Of a stretch of DNA of 32,081 bases, positions 7,175-15,206 are shown piece after piece (the first letter of the stretch is position 1; each line of letters starts with the position of its first letter). Under the pieces are notes generated by a model. That model worked only from the letters and a program-made list of their open reading frames with translations, was not told the DNA's origin and made no database searches. Source of the stretch: a virus; the IMG/VR virus record IMGVR_UViG_3300048582_000133, positions 1 through 32,081 of that record. One strand, written 5' to 3'. The translations under genes and the position numbers were made by a program.

Positions 7175-8329
7175 TTAGGCGGTGATTGCGCCGTACATGA
7201 TTGCCGCAGGACGATCAACGGCCAGGCCGAGACGTTCTTCAGCACGAATCGTCACCAAGTTCTTGGTGAAGTCATCGTTCACATAGCCCATCTCAACCAC
7301 AGCGCCTTGACGCTGATAGATGGTTGCAGCACCGCGCAGGCTACCAATCAGGAACTGGCCGGCAGTCATGTTTGCAGACAGGACAACCTGCAAGCCGAAC
7401 ACGCTCATGCTTGCGGTAGTGCCTGGCGCGCCGTAAAGGTAAGCGCCAGTACCGGCACCTTCGCGCAGGATTTCCAGAGCAGCCCAATCAGCAGGGTTGA
7501 CGATAACGGTATCAACCACTTCGCCAACGGCCCAGCGGTTGTACTTGGCCTTGTTGATGGACTCGGCCAGATTGGCCGCTGCGGTCGGAGTGAACGCGGT
7601 GAAGTTGCCAGCATCAGTCAGGCCCGACAGGTTAGGCGAAGTGCCGTTGCCGTTGAGCAACTGCTTATCGATGCGCTGTGCCAGACCGTCACGCAGACGT
7701 GTGTCGATGTAAGCCGCAACAGCAGGAGCGTCAGCCAGAAGCTGGTTAGACACTTTGATCCAGTGAGCGACAGTCTCGATCACCACGTTATACGGGGCGA
7801 ACACGATATCCGACTCAGGCTTTGCAGCGGCCTGCGCAACTTCAGCAGCGTCGTTAGTCCAGCTCGACTCACGCAGCGAGTTGACTGCGTTGCTGGTGAC
7901 ACCGATAGTCGGGATCAACTGGCGAATGGTCAGCGGGGCGAAGCTGCCGGCGATAACGCCAGGGCGCTGATCAGGAAATGTGGTAGTACCGTCAGCAACA
8001 ACGGTGTTTTTCACTTCATAGCGGGCCTTCTCACGCGCACCGGAGGCAAGCTGTGCGAACTGCTCGGACTTGATGAACTCGGAACCGGCAGACACTTTGC
8101 CAACTGGCAGGGCTGGCACGCTTTGCTTTTGGGCAAGGTCGGTCAGGCTGTCAGAAAGGCTTTTGTACTGCTCGGCCAGCGAGTCGATTTTACCGGTCAA
8201 TTCGGTGGACGACTTGCCGTGCTTCTCGATGTCGCTGGTGTGCTGATCGATGGCGGTTTTCAGTTGGTCCTGAACACTTTTGACCTGAGCGAGGCCAGAT
8301 TCGATAACGCTCTTGATTTCTTCAGACAT
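7175..8329 (-). CDS. HK97-fold major capsid protein
   Basis: 384 aa. Residues 1-70 are a charged coiled coil (VKSVQDQLKTAIDQH, TGKIDSLAEQYKSLSDSLTD), the delta/scaffold domain removed by the prohead protease in HK97-type capsids. The rest is the HK97 fold: AGSFAPLTIRQLIP, then the E-loop/P-domain region with AHWIKVSNQLLADAP, NPADWAALEILREG and the C-terminal TIRAEERLGLAVDRPAA. Length is standard for the family (HK97 gp5 has 385). It follows the protease gene directly. The start has a GGAGAA ribosome site and a leader hairpin shared with the tail tube and lysozyme genes. The cleavage site was not determined. Confidence 0.94.
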   Translation of the reverse strand: MSEEIKSVIESGLAQVKSVQDQLKTAIDQHTSDIEKHGKSSTELTGKIDSLAEQYKSLSDSLTDLAQKQSVPALPVGKVSAGSEFIKSEQFAQLASGAREKARYEVKNTVVADGTTTFPDQRPGVIAGSFAPLTIRQLIPTIGVTSNAVNSLRESSWTNDAAEVAQAAAKPESDIVFAPYNVVIETVAHWIKVSNQLLADAPAVAAYIDTRLRDGLAQRIDKQLLNGNGTSPNLSGLTDAGNFTAFTPTAAANLAESINKAKYNRWAVGEVVDTVIVNPADWAALEILREGAGTGAYLYGAPGTTASMSVFGLQVVLSANMTAGQFLIGSLRGAATIYQRQGAVVEMGYVNDDFTKNLVTIRAEERLGLAVDRPAAIMYGAITA

Positions 8330-8346
8330 GGTATTTCTCCAGACAT

Positions 8347-8371
8347 AAAAAAACCCGCTCGATGGCGGGTT
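8347..8371 (-). terminator. Hairpin plus T-run in leader of capsid gene
   Basis: ACCCGC-TCGATG-GCGGGT followed on the minus strand by seven T. It lies in the 60-base gap between protease and capsid genes, ending only about 10 bases before the capsid ribosome site. Terminator-like in form; it would reduce read-through unless antitermination is active, or serve as a 5' stabiliser. Confidence 0.75.
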
Positions 8372-8389
8372 GTCTTTGATTGAGTTGCT

Positions 8390-9034
8390 TTAGGGTTGCG
8401 GGATTTGGAACTGCTGGAACATTCCCGCAATCTCTGCGGTTGTTTTTTCTGAATCGCGCTCGCCGCGACCCAAGGCCTTGATGCGTGAAACCAGCGCGCA
8501 CGCTTCAGACCGTGTGAAACCGTTAGTCCTTAGGATTTCTTCAGCATCCTTTGGGCTTTCAATGTGTTCGATTGCAGACTTAACGTCGCCAATGTGCGCG
8601 GCGTTATCCGCAGGCGACTCGACAACGCTGATCTCGATAAGATCAATCTCTTTCAGTTCGCGCTTACCGTCGCCAAGCTCGCGGATTTGAACCGGACGGT
8701 AGCCAATGGACAGACCAGTTACAGCGCCATGCTTGAGCAGTGCGTAAACATCGCTCGCCTTGCTATGGCCGGGCGTCAATTCCCCTTCAACAAAGAGGCC
8801 GTTTTCATCTTCCTCTATGCGAGTCCACTTGCCGATCACGTCGCCGTAATGGTTCCAGCGAAGCTGTACAGGCCGCTCGCGCTTCTTAAGTGTCTTTTTG
8901 TAAGCGCCAGGCATGATTGTGTCGCCGTAGCTGTCAACGCCGCCGAACTTGGAAGCGTAGCCAGAGAAAACGCCGCGCTTCTCGTCGTCGAACTTGACCT
9001 CGATAGATTCAAGGCTGAGTGTTTTGCGCTCCAT
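8390..9034 (-). CDS. HK97-type prohead protease
   Basis: 214 aa. The family signature is clear: GVFSGYASKFGGVDSYGDTI (21-40), the catalytic His in LRWNHYGDVIGKW (H62), and the catalytic Ser in GAVTGLSIGYRP (S109), followed by LKEIDLIEISVVESPADNAA. It cuts the capsid delta domain during prohead maturation. Its start overlaps the portal gene end by 26 bases. The tail from about residue 160 is a helical region that probably directs packaging into the prohead. Confidence 0.94.
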   Translation of the reverse strand: MERKTLSLESIEVKFDDEKRGVFSGYASKFGGVDSYGDTIMPGAYKKTLKKRERPVQLRWNHYGDVIGKWTRIEEDENGLFVEGELTPGHSKASDVYALLKHGAVTGLSIGYRPVQIRELGDGKRELKEIDLIEISVVESPADNAAHIGDVKSAIEHIESPKDAEEILRTNGFTRSEACALVSRIKALGRGERDSEKTTAEIAGMFQQFQIPQP

Positions 9035-10235
9035 CGGAACCCCCTTGGAGAACTTGCAGAATAGGTACGGTTGCGCCTTGGATCATGAGTTGATCGCCGC
9101 CTGGCTTGGATTGCCGGCCCTCAAGAATGCGCGCCTCGTTAGGCGTTAGCTGCCCGGTAGTGATTGCTTTGCCGTTTGCCTCGTACCGACTCAAAGTGTC
9201 GGCGCGTAACAGGCTGTCGAAGTTAAATTCGGCCTCATAACGCTCCGACTCTGACGGATCAAGTAGCCAGCACTTGATAGACATCTCTATTTTTTCAAGA
9301 TACGGGCGCAGGTTGAGCTTGTAGAAGCCGCTGATGATTTCGTAGACGTTCGACCCTAGCGATGATTGCCCGAAAGTCTGGTTCAAAAGGATCGACGGAA
9401 CTCCGAAAAACCGGCCTATATCCTCGATCTGGAACCGGCGAGAGTCGAGCAACTGGATATCCTGCGGCGACATACTGACCTGCTGATACTGCATGCCGGC
9501 CTCAAGCACGAACAAACGATCCTGATTGCCTTCCTCAAGCTCGGCAAACGCTGTCTTGATCTGCGTCCGTTGCTCTTTTGTCAACACTGCGTCAATGGTC
9601 AGCACGCCAGAAGGCTTCGCGCCGTTTGAGTAGACCTTCGTCACCCGGTTGTCAGCAGCGATGGCAATGCCGACAGAGTTGCGCGCATAGCTGAGCGGCG
9701 ACAGACCGACAACGCCATTGCCAAACAGCTTGATGTGCCAAATGTTCTGCGATGCGTACACTTTCACGTCAGCGCCGGACGTGTAGACGTGGATCACCGA
9801 CCCGTCATCAAGCAAACGCGTCTCGACTTGGCTCGATGACAACGGCAGCAGCGAAATGATCCGAGTTCCGGCGCGCTGAATTACCGCATAAGCGTTGCCA
9901 GACAGCGCCAGATTCAGCGCCATGCTTTCCCAGAACTCGACCGAAGTCTGGTAGCGGTTCGGCTTATAGGTCAGCAATCGCCGCAAAGGATGCATTTCGG
10001 CAGGCTTTCGGCCCTCTTTGCTGACTTCGTAGATATCAAACGGCAGGCTACCGATGGTTTCGCTGATGATACGAACAGCGCCCCATACCGCAGAAACCTG
10101 CATGGCGGTGTCGCTAGTAACGGTTGCCGCAGCTTCCACCCCATAAGTGATGGGGCCGCTTTCCTGCAATCCAGGCTCCCGAACCGGCCCGCCTGGCTTG
10201 CCGAACAGGCCGCGAAGTGTCTGGAAAAAGGCCAT
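9009..10235 (-). CDS. HK97-family portal protein
   Basis: 408 aa from the ATG at 10235, which overlaps the terminase stop as TGATG. Family landmarks are SAVWGAVRIISETIGSLPFD near residue 50, HPLRRLLTYKPNRYQTSVEF, GNAYAVIQRAGTRI, and IGRFFGVPSILLNQTFGQSSLGSN in the C-terminal half. It forms the dodecameric DNA channel at the capsid vertex and docks the terminase. Gene order terminase-portal-protease-capsid is the HK97 order. Confidence 0.94.
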   Translation of the reverse strand: MAFFQTLRGLFGKPGGPVREPGLQESGPITYGVEAAATVTSDTAMQVSAVWGAVRIISETIGSLPFDIYEVSKEGRKPAEMHPLRRLLTYKPNRYQTSVEFWESMALNLALSGNAYAVIQRAGTRIISLLPLSSSQVETRLLDDGSVIHVYTSGADVKVYASQNIWHIKLFGNGVVGLSPLSYARNSVGIAIAADNRVTKVYSNGAKPSGVLTIDAVLTKEQRTQIKTAFAELEEGNQDRLFVLEAGMQYQQVSMSPQDIQLLDSRRFQIEDIGRFFGVPSILLNQTFGQSSLGSNVYEIISGFYKLNLRPYLEKIEMSIKCWLLDPSESERYEAEFNFDSLLRADTLSRYEANGKAITTGQLTPNEARILEGRQSKPGGDQLMIQGATVPILQVLQGGSDGAQNTQP

Positions 10236-11938
10236 CAAAGCACCACTGGGTTCATTAAGAATGAGTCGATATCCATCGACGTGTCACCGCCAGCGATTGC
10301 CCGACTGAGCGCCATAATCAGCGCGACAATCCCGTCAATCTTGTTTTCTGGCCGCTCTTTGTTCGGGTAAATGTTGTCTTTTACGTCGAGCTTGGCGACC
10401 ACGTTCGACGCCATCCATGTGAGGATCGGGCAATCGCCGTGCGCCAGCTTCTTTTGCAGCACCAAGGCTTCAAGTTCTTTCATCGGCTCACTGATGTTCT
10501 GCACGGTTTGCCGCACCTCGACCATCAACATGCCTTCGTTTGTCATTTCCTGCGCGATCTGGGTTGCCTGCCAAGGGTCATAGGCGACCTGCTGCACGTC
10601 GAACCGGCCAGAGAACTCGCGCAGATCTTCTTTGATCACTTCAAAGTCGATCACTTCGCCATCGGTTAGCGTCAGCAAACCAAGCGCGTCGAACTCCCGA
10701 TAGCGGTCTGTGTTGCTGTCCAGTTCCTCGATTACCCGAGCCTCTGGCAAGTAGTACCGACCATGCACATGCCACAGCGGATCATCCGCAACAGGTGGGA
10801 ATATCAGCACATTGCCGGCTATGTCGATCTTGCTGGCCAAGTCCAGGCCTATGAAGCACGGACGGCCTTCAAGCTCGGCAAGCGTCTTGCGCGCCGGACA
10901 TTGCCGCCAGCGCAGCATGTTTAACCAGGCATTCTTTGCCCCGACCCACTCGTTCAAGTGTTTAGTGCGGAACGTCGCCTGCTTACTGGCCGATTGCATG
11001 GCGTCACGCTGGCGAGCCAGCAGGAAATCACCGGCAATCGACACGCCAAAGTTCGGGTTGGCCTTGATCAAAACATGCTCGGATGTCCAATCGTCGCCTT
11101 CGTCGATGGTGTACATCGCCGGCCAGAGGTCATCACGACTCAAGACGCCTTCAAGCATCCGTTCGGAATCTCTGACCAACTGGTGACACGGCCCGCCGAT
11201 GCTCGATCCGGCTGTCGTAATGACCAGCATCACCGGCTGCTCGCGTGCGCCCATGCCGGTTTCCATCGTGTCAAACAGCGTTGAATCTTTGTGTTCGTGG
11301 TATTCATCAACGATTGAGCAGCTAGGGCTTGAGCCATCACCGGGCTTGCCGATCACAGGCTCAAACCTTGAGCCATCCTCAAGCCGGCAGATGTTCGAGG
11401 CGTTGACCTCAACCGCAAAGTGTTCCTTGAGTGCCGGCGTGCGCTCGACCATCAGCTTGGCCGGCCTGAATACTTCCCATGCCTGCTTCTCTGTTGTCGC
11501 GCCGCTGTAAACCTCCGCACCAAACTCGCCATCAGCCGTCAGCATGTAAAGCCCGACACCGCCGCCGATGATCGACTTGCCATTCTTGCGCGGAACGAAA
11601 ATCAGGATCGTGCGATAGCGCCTTGTGTTGTCTTTCTTGCGCAACCAGCCGAACGGAACGCACACGCTGAACAGTTGCCACGGCTCCAGCTTGACCAGTT
11701 CCTTTTTTCCCGCCCATTTGCCCTTTGTATGCGGCAGCAGTTGCAGGAATTTGGCGACCTTCTCAGCCTTTCCCGGGTCGAAATAGAACGCGAAACCGTC
11801 AGACTTCGACAGCTCCAGTTCGGCCAGATGCTTTTCGCACAGCAGCTTGATCCATTTGCAAGCCGGTATCTTTCCGGCGATCACTTGCCGGGCGTATGTT
11901 TCTGCCAGTTTGACCAGCGGGTAACTCTTTTTTGCCAT
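10235..11938 (-). CDS. Terminase large subunit
   Basis: 567 aa, full length for an HK97-like (Terminase_1) large subunit. The ATPase half has a Walker A-type motif VPRKNGKS (115-122), Walker B SIVDEYH (about 208-214) and a coupling motif MLVITTAG (about 237-244). The nuclease half begins with CFIGLDLASKIDIAGN (361-376), where D366 is the first likely metal ligand. It powers DNA packaging and cuts the concatemer. It is coupled to the small subunit by a TAATG overlap. Domain type suggests cos-type packaging as in HK97, but ends cannot be read from this sequence. Confidence 0.94.
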   Translation of the reverse strand: MAKKSYPLVKLAETYARQVIAGKIPACKWIKLLCEKHLAELELSKSDGFAFYFDPGKAEKVAKFLQLLPHTKGKWAGKKELVKLEPWQLFSVCVPFGWLRKKDNTRRYRTILIFVPRKNGKSIIGGGVGLYMLTADGEFGAEVYSGATTEKQAWEVFRPAKLMVERTPALKEHFAVEVNASNICRLEDGSRFEPVIGKPGDGSSPSCSIVDEYHEHKDSTLFDTMETGMGAREQPVMLVITTAGSSIGGPCHQLVRDSERMLEGVLSRDDLWPAMYTIDEGDDWTSEHVLIKANPNFGVSIAGDFLLARQRDAMQSASKQATFRTKHLNEWVGAKNAWLNMLRWRQCPARKTLAELEGRPCFIGLDLASKIDIAGNVLIFPPVADDPLWHVHGRYYLPEARVIEELDSNTDRYREFDALGLLTLTDGEVIDFEVIKEDLREFSGRFDVQQVAYDPWQATQIAQEMTNEGMLMVEVRQTVQNISEPMKELEALVLQKKLAHGDCPILTWMASNVVAKLDVKDNIYPNKERPENKIDGIVALIMALSRAIAGGDTSMDIDSFLMNPVVL

Positions 11939-12318
11939 TACAGATCAGCGAAGGGGTTGCCCTTCGGCTTCTCAGGCTTGCCGCCTACCTTCGCCCGGTC
12001 TGCCGGCGTCATGCCGAACTTGCCAAGCAAGGCTTCCAGCCGCACCAGCTTTGCAGCGGTGAACTCAGACTTGAGCAAACGGAACTCGGTCAGCAGTGAA
12101 GCCAAAACCTCAAGACTCAGCCGGTCTGACTCGGTGATCACGTCCTTCGGTGCGCAGCGCACAATCTCATGCCACGCTTCAAGCTCCGCACCGGTCAGAT
12201 GCAACGGCGGGTCTGTCAGTTCGCCCGCCGTTTCAGCGTCTTGGCGCTTGCGATCCGGGTTCTTTTTGAACGCACCCCGAGCGTCAAGGACGTTTGTTGG
12301 TGTCCTTGGTCTGGCCAT
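11938..12318 (-). CDS. Terminase small subunit (P27-like)
   Basis: 126 aa. It begins MARPRTPTNVLDARGAFKKNPDRKRQ, typical of P27/HK97-type small terminases, and ends with FGMTPADRAKVGG, the usual family C-terminal motif (GLTPxxRxKV). It recognises the packaging site and loads the large subunit. It follows an HNH gene, as in HK97 where the HNH protein assists terminase cutting. Confidence 0.9.
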   Translation of the reverse strand: MARPRTPTNVLDARGAFKKNPDRKRQDAETAGELTDPPLHLTGAELEAWHEIVRCAPKDVITESDRLSLEVLASLLTEFRLLKSEFTAAKLVRLEALLGKFGMTPADRAKVGGKPEKPKGNPFADL

Positions 12319-12383
12319 TTCTTAAACCGATATTTTGTGGAAGCGTAAAAAGAGGTCTGGGGGCGGTCATTTGGTTATAAGGC
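12319..12383. other. Non-coding gap between HNH and small terminase; possible cos
   Basis: A 65-base stretch without a gene in an otherwise gapless operon, containing an A/T-rich half and a GC-rich block (GGTCTGGGGGCGGTC at about 12354-12368). In HK97-like phages the cohesive-end site lies close to the HNH and terminase genes. This is only a positional candidate. Confidence 0.3.
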
Positions 12384-12764
12384 CTAGAGTCCTGGATACC
12401 CCCTACCCTTACCTTTCCTCTCATTAGCCGTCTTGAGTTTGTGACAACTGGGGCAAATCGATTGGAGATTGCTGTCTAGCTCTGACCCACCATTTGCCCT
12501 GCTTATGATGTGATCTACCTCTCGCGCCTCTGATATGCGCCCTTGTGCTAGGCATTGCTGGCATAGGCGCTTGTCGCGTCTTAGTATTCGATCACGAACG
12601 ATACGCCAAGCATGGCCATAACCGCGCTCTGTGGTGTTGCCCTTCTTGGCCTGTTGCTTTGACCAATGACTGCGCTTGTCTGCGTGTGTGTCGCAGTAGC
12701 CTTTCTGTTTGCGTGCCGTTACCAGTTCAGGGCAACCAGGCGCGCAACACGGGCGAACCGTCAC
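12384..12764 (-). CDS. HNH endonuclease
   Basis: 126 aa. The core is CQQCLAQG (two Cys), then EVDHIISRANGGSELDSNLQ, SICPSCHKLKTANE at about residues 68-115: the classical HNH nuclease with zinc-binding CxxC pairs. The N-terminus adds further cysteines (CCAPGCPEL, YCDTH), perhaps a second zinc site. Location beside the terminase genes matches the packaging-associated HNH proteins of HK97-type phages. The start is GTG at 12764, just after the stop of the preceding gene. Confidence 0.9.
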   Translation of the reverse strand: MTVRPCCAPGCPELVTARKQKGYCDTHADKRSHWSKQQAKKGNTTERGYGHAWRIVRDRILRRDKRLCQQCLAQGRISEAREVDHIISRANGGSELDSNLQSICPSCHKLKTANERKGKGRGYPGL

Positions 12765-12766
12765 AA

Positions 12767-13123
12767 CTACAGAATGCTCTTGAAGAACGGCAGCAGCTCA
12801 ATGACGCCAAGGATTAGCGCGCCTATGAATCCGGCAGTCCTGATCATTGTCTTTATCTCTTGCTGGTAACGGGCCATCACTGCGTTCTGTTCGGCCAGCG
12901 TCTTTTGCACGCCTTCCCATATGCGCTCGATCTTTGTTACATCGACGCGAATTTGAACGGTGTTTTGCTCAACGCTTGCCACACGATGCGGAAGGCGCTC
13001 GCTTTCGAGCGTGTCCAGGCGGAAGGTATGCGTGTGCATATCCCGCTCAAGAGAATTCAGGCGGGCATAGATGCTATCGATCATCTTTGCCTTCTCGTCG
13101 TGAGTTGGGCTTCCATCACTCAT
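12767..13123 (-). CDS. Coiled-coil protein with C-terminal membrane segment
   Basis: 118 aa from the ATG at 13123 (MSDGSPTHDEKAKMIDSIYA), chosen because the upstream part of the frame would run through a terminator hairpin and because AAGGA lies ahead of this ATG. Residues 12-85 are a charged heptad-like coil (ARLNSLERDMHTHTFRLD, VEQNTVQIRVDVTKIERIWE). A single membrane helix follows near residues 97-112 (GFIGALILGVIELLPFF). The layout resembles XhlA-like hemolysin/holin-associated proteins. It is the first gene of the late transcript. Function is not established. Confidence 0.7.
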   Translation of the reverse strand: MSDGSPTHDEKAKMIDSIYARLNSLERDMHTHTFRLDTLESERLPHRVASVEQNTVQIRVDVTKIERIWEGVQKTLAEQNAVMARYQQEIKTMIRTAGFIGALILGVIELLPFFKSIL

Positions 13124-13135
13124 GGGAGTCCTTAA

Positions 13136-13161
13136 ATAAAAAAGCCCCGCGCTAGCAGGGC
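13136..13161 (-). terminator. Terminator-like hairpin in the late leader
   Basis: Leftward AGCCCTGC-TAGC-GCGGGGCT (8 bp, one G-U) followed by TTTTTATTT. It stands directly before the ribosome site of the first late gene, about 110 bases after the presumed late promoter. Confidence 0.8.
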
Positions 13162-13203
13162 TGAGAGTGCCGAGGGGTGGCGGCACAGCATGAAATTCAG
13201 ATC

Positions 13204-13238
13204 AAAAAAAAGCCCCGACTCATCAGAGGCAGGGCTTT
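13204..13238 (-). terminator. First terminator of the late leader
   Basis: Leftward AAAGCCC pairs with GGGGCTTT across a 14-base loop, then a T-run of eight. With the next hairpin it forms a tandem terminator pair between the Q gene and the late genes, resembling lambda tR'. Another small inverted repeat (CTAAG...CTTAG around GCGGT-AAA-ACCGC, 13239-13262) lies just upstream. Confidence 0.8.
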
Positions 13239-13267
13239 CTAAGCGGTAAAACCGCAACTTAGCTGAC

Positions 13268-13296
13268 TTTTTACACCTGCTGGATTCCACTGTCAA
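13268..13296 (-). promoter_or_regulatory. Late promoter (PR'-like) after the Q gene
   Basis: On the minus strand TTGACA (13296-13291), a 17-base spacer and TAAAAA (13273-13268). The -35 is a perfect consensus and the spacing is ideal; the -10 is moderate. It sits in the only sizeable gap of the operon, between Q and the late genes, and faces two terminators. This is the expected layout for a Q-dependent late promoter. Confidence 0.7.
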
Positions 13297-13322
13297 TATG
13301 TACAGCGTGGTTTTTTATACAG

Positions 13323-13712
13323 TCACGCCGCTTCTGTCATGTGCAGCAAACCCGAGTCGATCCACTCATACCCGAGCGATACCAACTGACCGGCCTTAAC
13401 GTGCGTTATCTTGCCCTCTTGCGGGAAATGCTCAGTCAGCATCCGGCCAAGCGCGTGATTGCTCAGGTTGTAGCGGTATGAGTTCCAGAGCGCGGTTGCC
13501 TGCAATGGCTTGATTGTGTGCATACGGCCAATCATGGCGTCGATCATGCCGGCCATTTCGTCACTGATGTTCGGATCAGGCGGGCTTGATTGCTGCACGT
13601 TGTCACGCATCAGCGCCCACATTGGCGAGGTGTAGCCTGGAATGCCGGCCTTGACTCTGATCCAGTAAGACCACTGAAGCAGCAGGTAAGACGTGCTGAG
13701 TGATTTATTCAT
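13323..13712 (-). CDS. Q: Antitermination protein Q (type 1 family)
   Basis: 129 aa from the ATG at 13712 (MNKSLSTSYLLLQWSYWIRV); GGGGG lies eight bases upstream, and an alternative GTG six bases earlier is too close to it. The pattern LLLQWSYWIR...SPMWALMRDN...ISDEMAGMIDAMIGRM...LWNSYRYNLSNHALGRML...AGQLVSLGYEWIDSGL matches the phage_antitermQ family. Q loads onto RNA polymerase at the late promoter and lets it pass terminators. The promoter and tandem terminators just downstream support the assignment. Confidence 0.87.
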   Translation of the reverse strand: MNKSLSTSYLLLQWSYWIRVKAGIPGYTSPMWALMRDNVQQSSPPDPNISDEMAGMIDAMIGRMHTIKPLQATALWNSYRYNLSNHALGRMLTEHFPQEGKITHVKAGQLVSLGYEWIDSGLLHMTEAA

Positions 13713-13734
13713 GCTCACAACCCCCGATTGATAA

Positions 13735-14862
13735 TTAAGCGGCGCTTCCGATCATGTCCACCGATACGATGATCCGACCCACATCACCGCGCTCTGAGTG
13801 GTAAGTGATGACCTTTGCATCACGTCCACTGATCCACCCGCCCCGGCTTGCGTGGCTATCTGGCGCGGCTAACGTCCTGTGCTGCTCGAGCTGCATCGTG
13901 TTGCGCTCGAGCATGATGTTGTGATGCAAGTGGCCCGTGTGCGCGTAGCTGTACTTGGTGCGCCCGTAGATTTCGCGGAACTTAGCCACAAACACGGTTT
14001 CAAGCTGCTCAAGTTTCTTCTTGTGGCCATGATGGAAGAACAGCGAGGTCTGCCCGTGCTCGATGCAGTAGTAAGGATCTGGCCGAGTAATGACCTCGAT
14101 GCGCGGCTCATCGCTATAGAGCGCGGCGAACAGCTCACGCAGCCACATGCTTGACGCTATGTCGTGGTTGCCTTCAGCCATTAGCAGGATTACCCGCTCA
14201 TGTTTGAGAAGCAGCATTGCCGTTATGCGCCGGATGGCTGCGATGGCTACCCTGATGATCTTCTGAAAGCGGGTGTCAGCGTCCAGCAGATGCCCTGACG
14301 TTGGCGTGATTGCCTGGAGTCCGTCGTAATGCAGAAAGTCGCCAAGCTGGGCGAACACGCCGACAGCAGAATCAGGCGATTGCGCGATTGCGGCCCCGAA
14401 CCACTCAACAAGCAGATTCTCGGCTATGCCCATGTCCCAATCTGCGCCGGTTTCCTCGCCCCAGGCCTTTGCGCCCAAGTGGTAATCGGTGATGACGTAG
14501 CAATTCAGCAGCTTGTCGAGCGTGTGCTTTGGTGGCTTGACGGCCTCAACCGGCTTGACTTCCTCAGTCATGGCGCTGACCACTTCGCGCATGATCTGTT
14601 CTTGCCGTTCGTGGTCGATACTGGTCTTGACCCATTGCAGCTTTGGCTGGCCATCCTCCCCGTACAGAGTCGAAGTCCCTTTCAGGTGAAATCCATCAGG
14701 AACGGTCTTGGTCATGTCATGCTCAGGCGCCCAGCCTTGACGGGCCAGCTTTGCCTTGCGAGTCCACAGCGCACGCTCGCTGATGCCGAGATGCTTTGAA
14801 GCCTTTTTGACTGACAGCGTTCGCAGTGCTTCCTTGATCTGTTCGTCCGTAAACCTTTTCAT
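13735..14862 (-). CDS. Metallophosphoesterase with N-terminal helix-turn-helix
   Basis: 375 aa. Residues 1-40 (DEQIKEALRTLSVKKASKHL, GISERALWTRKAKL) look like a helix-turn-helix. The catalytic domain has the calcineurin-like metal motifs in order: ITDYHLG (D-x-H), QLGDFLHYDG (GD), AEGNHD (GNHD), FFHHGH and HTGHLHH (GHLH). Such enzymes use two metal ions to cleave phosphoesters or DNA. It lies in the nin-like region with NinB and RusA, suggesting a role in DNA recombination or repair; the substrate is unknown. Confidence 0.85.
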   Translation of the reverse strand: MKRFTDEQIKEALRTLSVKKASKHLGISERALWTRKAKLARQGWAPEHDMTKTVPDGFHLKGTSTLYGEDGQPKLQWVKTSIDHERQEQIMREVVSAMTEEVKPVEAVKPPKHTLDKLLNCYVITDYHLGAKAWGEETGADWDMGIAENLLVEWFGAAIAQSPDSAVGVFAQLGDFLHYDGLQAITPTSGHLLDADTRFQKIIRVAIAAIRRITAMLLLKHERVILLMAEGNHDIASSMWLRELFAALYSDEPRIEVITRPDPYYCIEHGQTSLFFHHGHKKKLEQLETVFVAKFREIYGRTKYSYAHTGHLHHNIMLERNTMQLEQHRTLAAPDSHASRGGWISGRDAKVITYHSERGDVGRIIVSVDMIGSAA

Positions 14863-15206
14863 CCGCAGTATTCCCCGATTTTTATACGAACCATTCCGCC
14901 CTTGACCGGCTCCCCACTGAGCCAGAGGGTTGTCACAAACCTGCTGTCATCAATCCCGAGCGCATCAGCTAGGCCATCCCTACCGGCCTTGAATGCGGCA
15001 AGGCAGTTGTCGTCATCCCTGCGCCTGGCATCTGGCGGCACGAATTCAATCGACAGAGCCACGCGCCCTTCTGGAGCCTGTACACCTGCATTCTTGGCCA
15101 GAATGAAACACTCAAGCCGGTAAGCCTTTGCAGCCTTGGCGCGCTTAGACCAGTGGCCGCGCGCGTTTGGGCTGAGTTCCTTGGGCATCCACGGCAGCTC
15201 GATCAA
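14859..15206 (-). CDS. rusA: RusA-like Holliday junction resolvase
   Basis: 115 aa, TTG start at 15206 overlapping the previous stop (TTGA). The signature FVPPDARRRDDDNCLAAFKA followed by GRDGLADALGIDDSRF (about 55-90) carries the Asp cluster (DDDN...D) of RusA metal-dependent resolvases. In lambdoid phages RusA resolves branched replication and recombination intermediates before packaging. Four-base overlap with the metallophosphoesterase gene. Confidence 0.92.
   Translation of the reverse strand: MIELPWMPKELSPNARGHWSKRAKAAKAYRLECFILAKNAGVQAPEGRVALSIEFVPPDARRRDDDNCLAAFKAGRDGLADALGIDDSRFVTTLWLSGEPVKGGMVRIKIGEYCG

Noticed and set aside
7154-8383. A 409-codon plus-strand frame opposite the capsid gene
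   Set aside because: Antisense shadow of the capsid gene; composition (His/Gln/Arg-rich, no domain) and lack of a ribosome site argue against coding.
11420-12325. A 301-codon plus-strand frame opposite the terminase genes
   Set aside because: Antisense to two confidently assigned terminase genes and without protein-like features.
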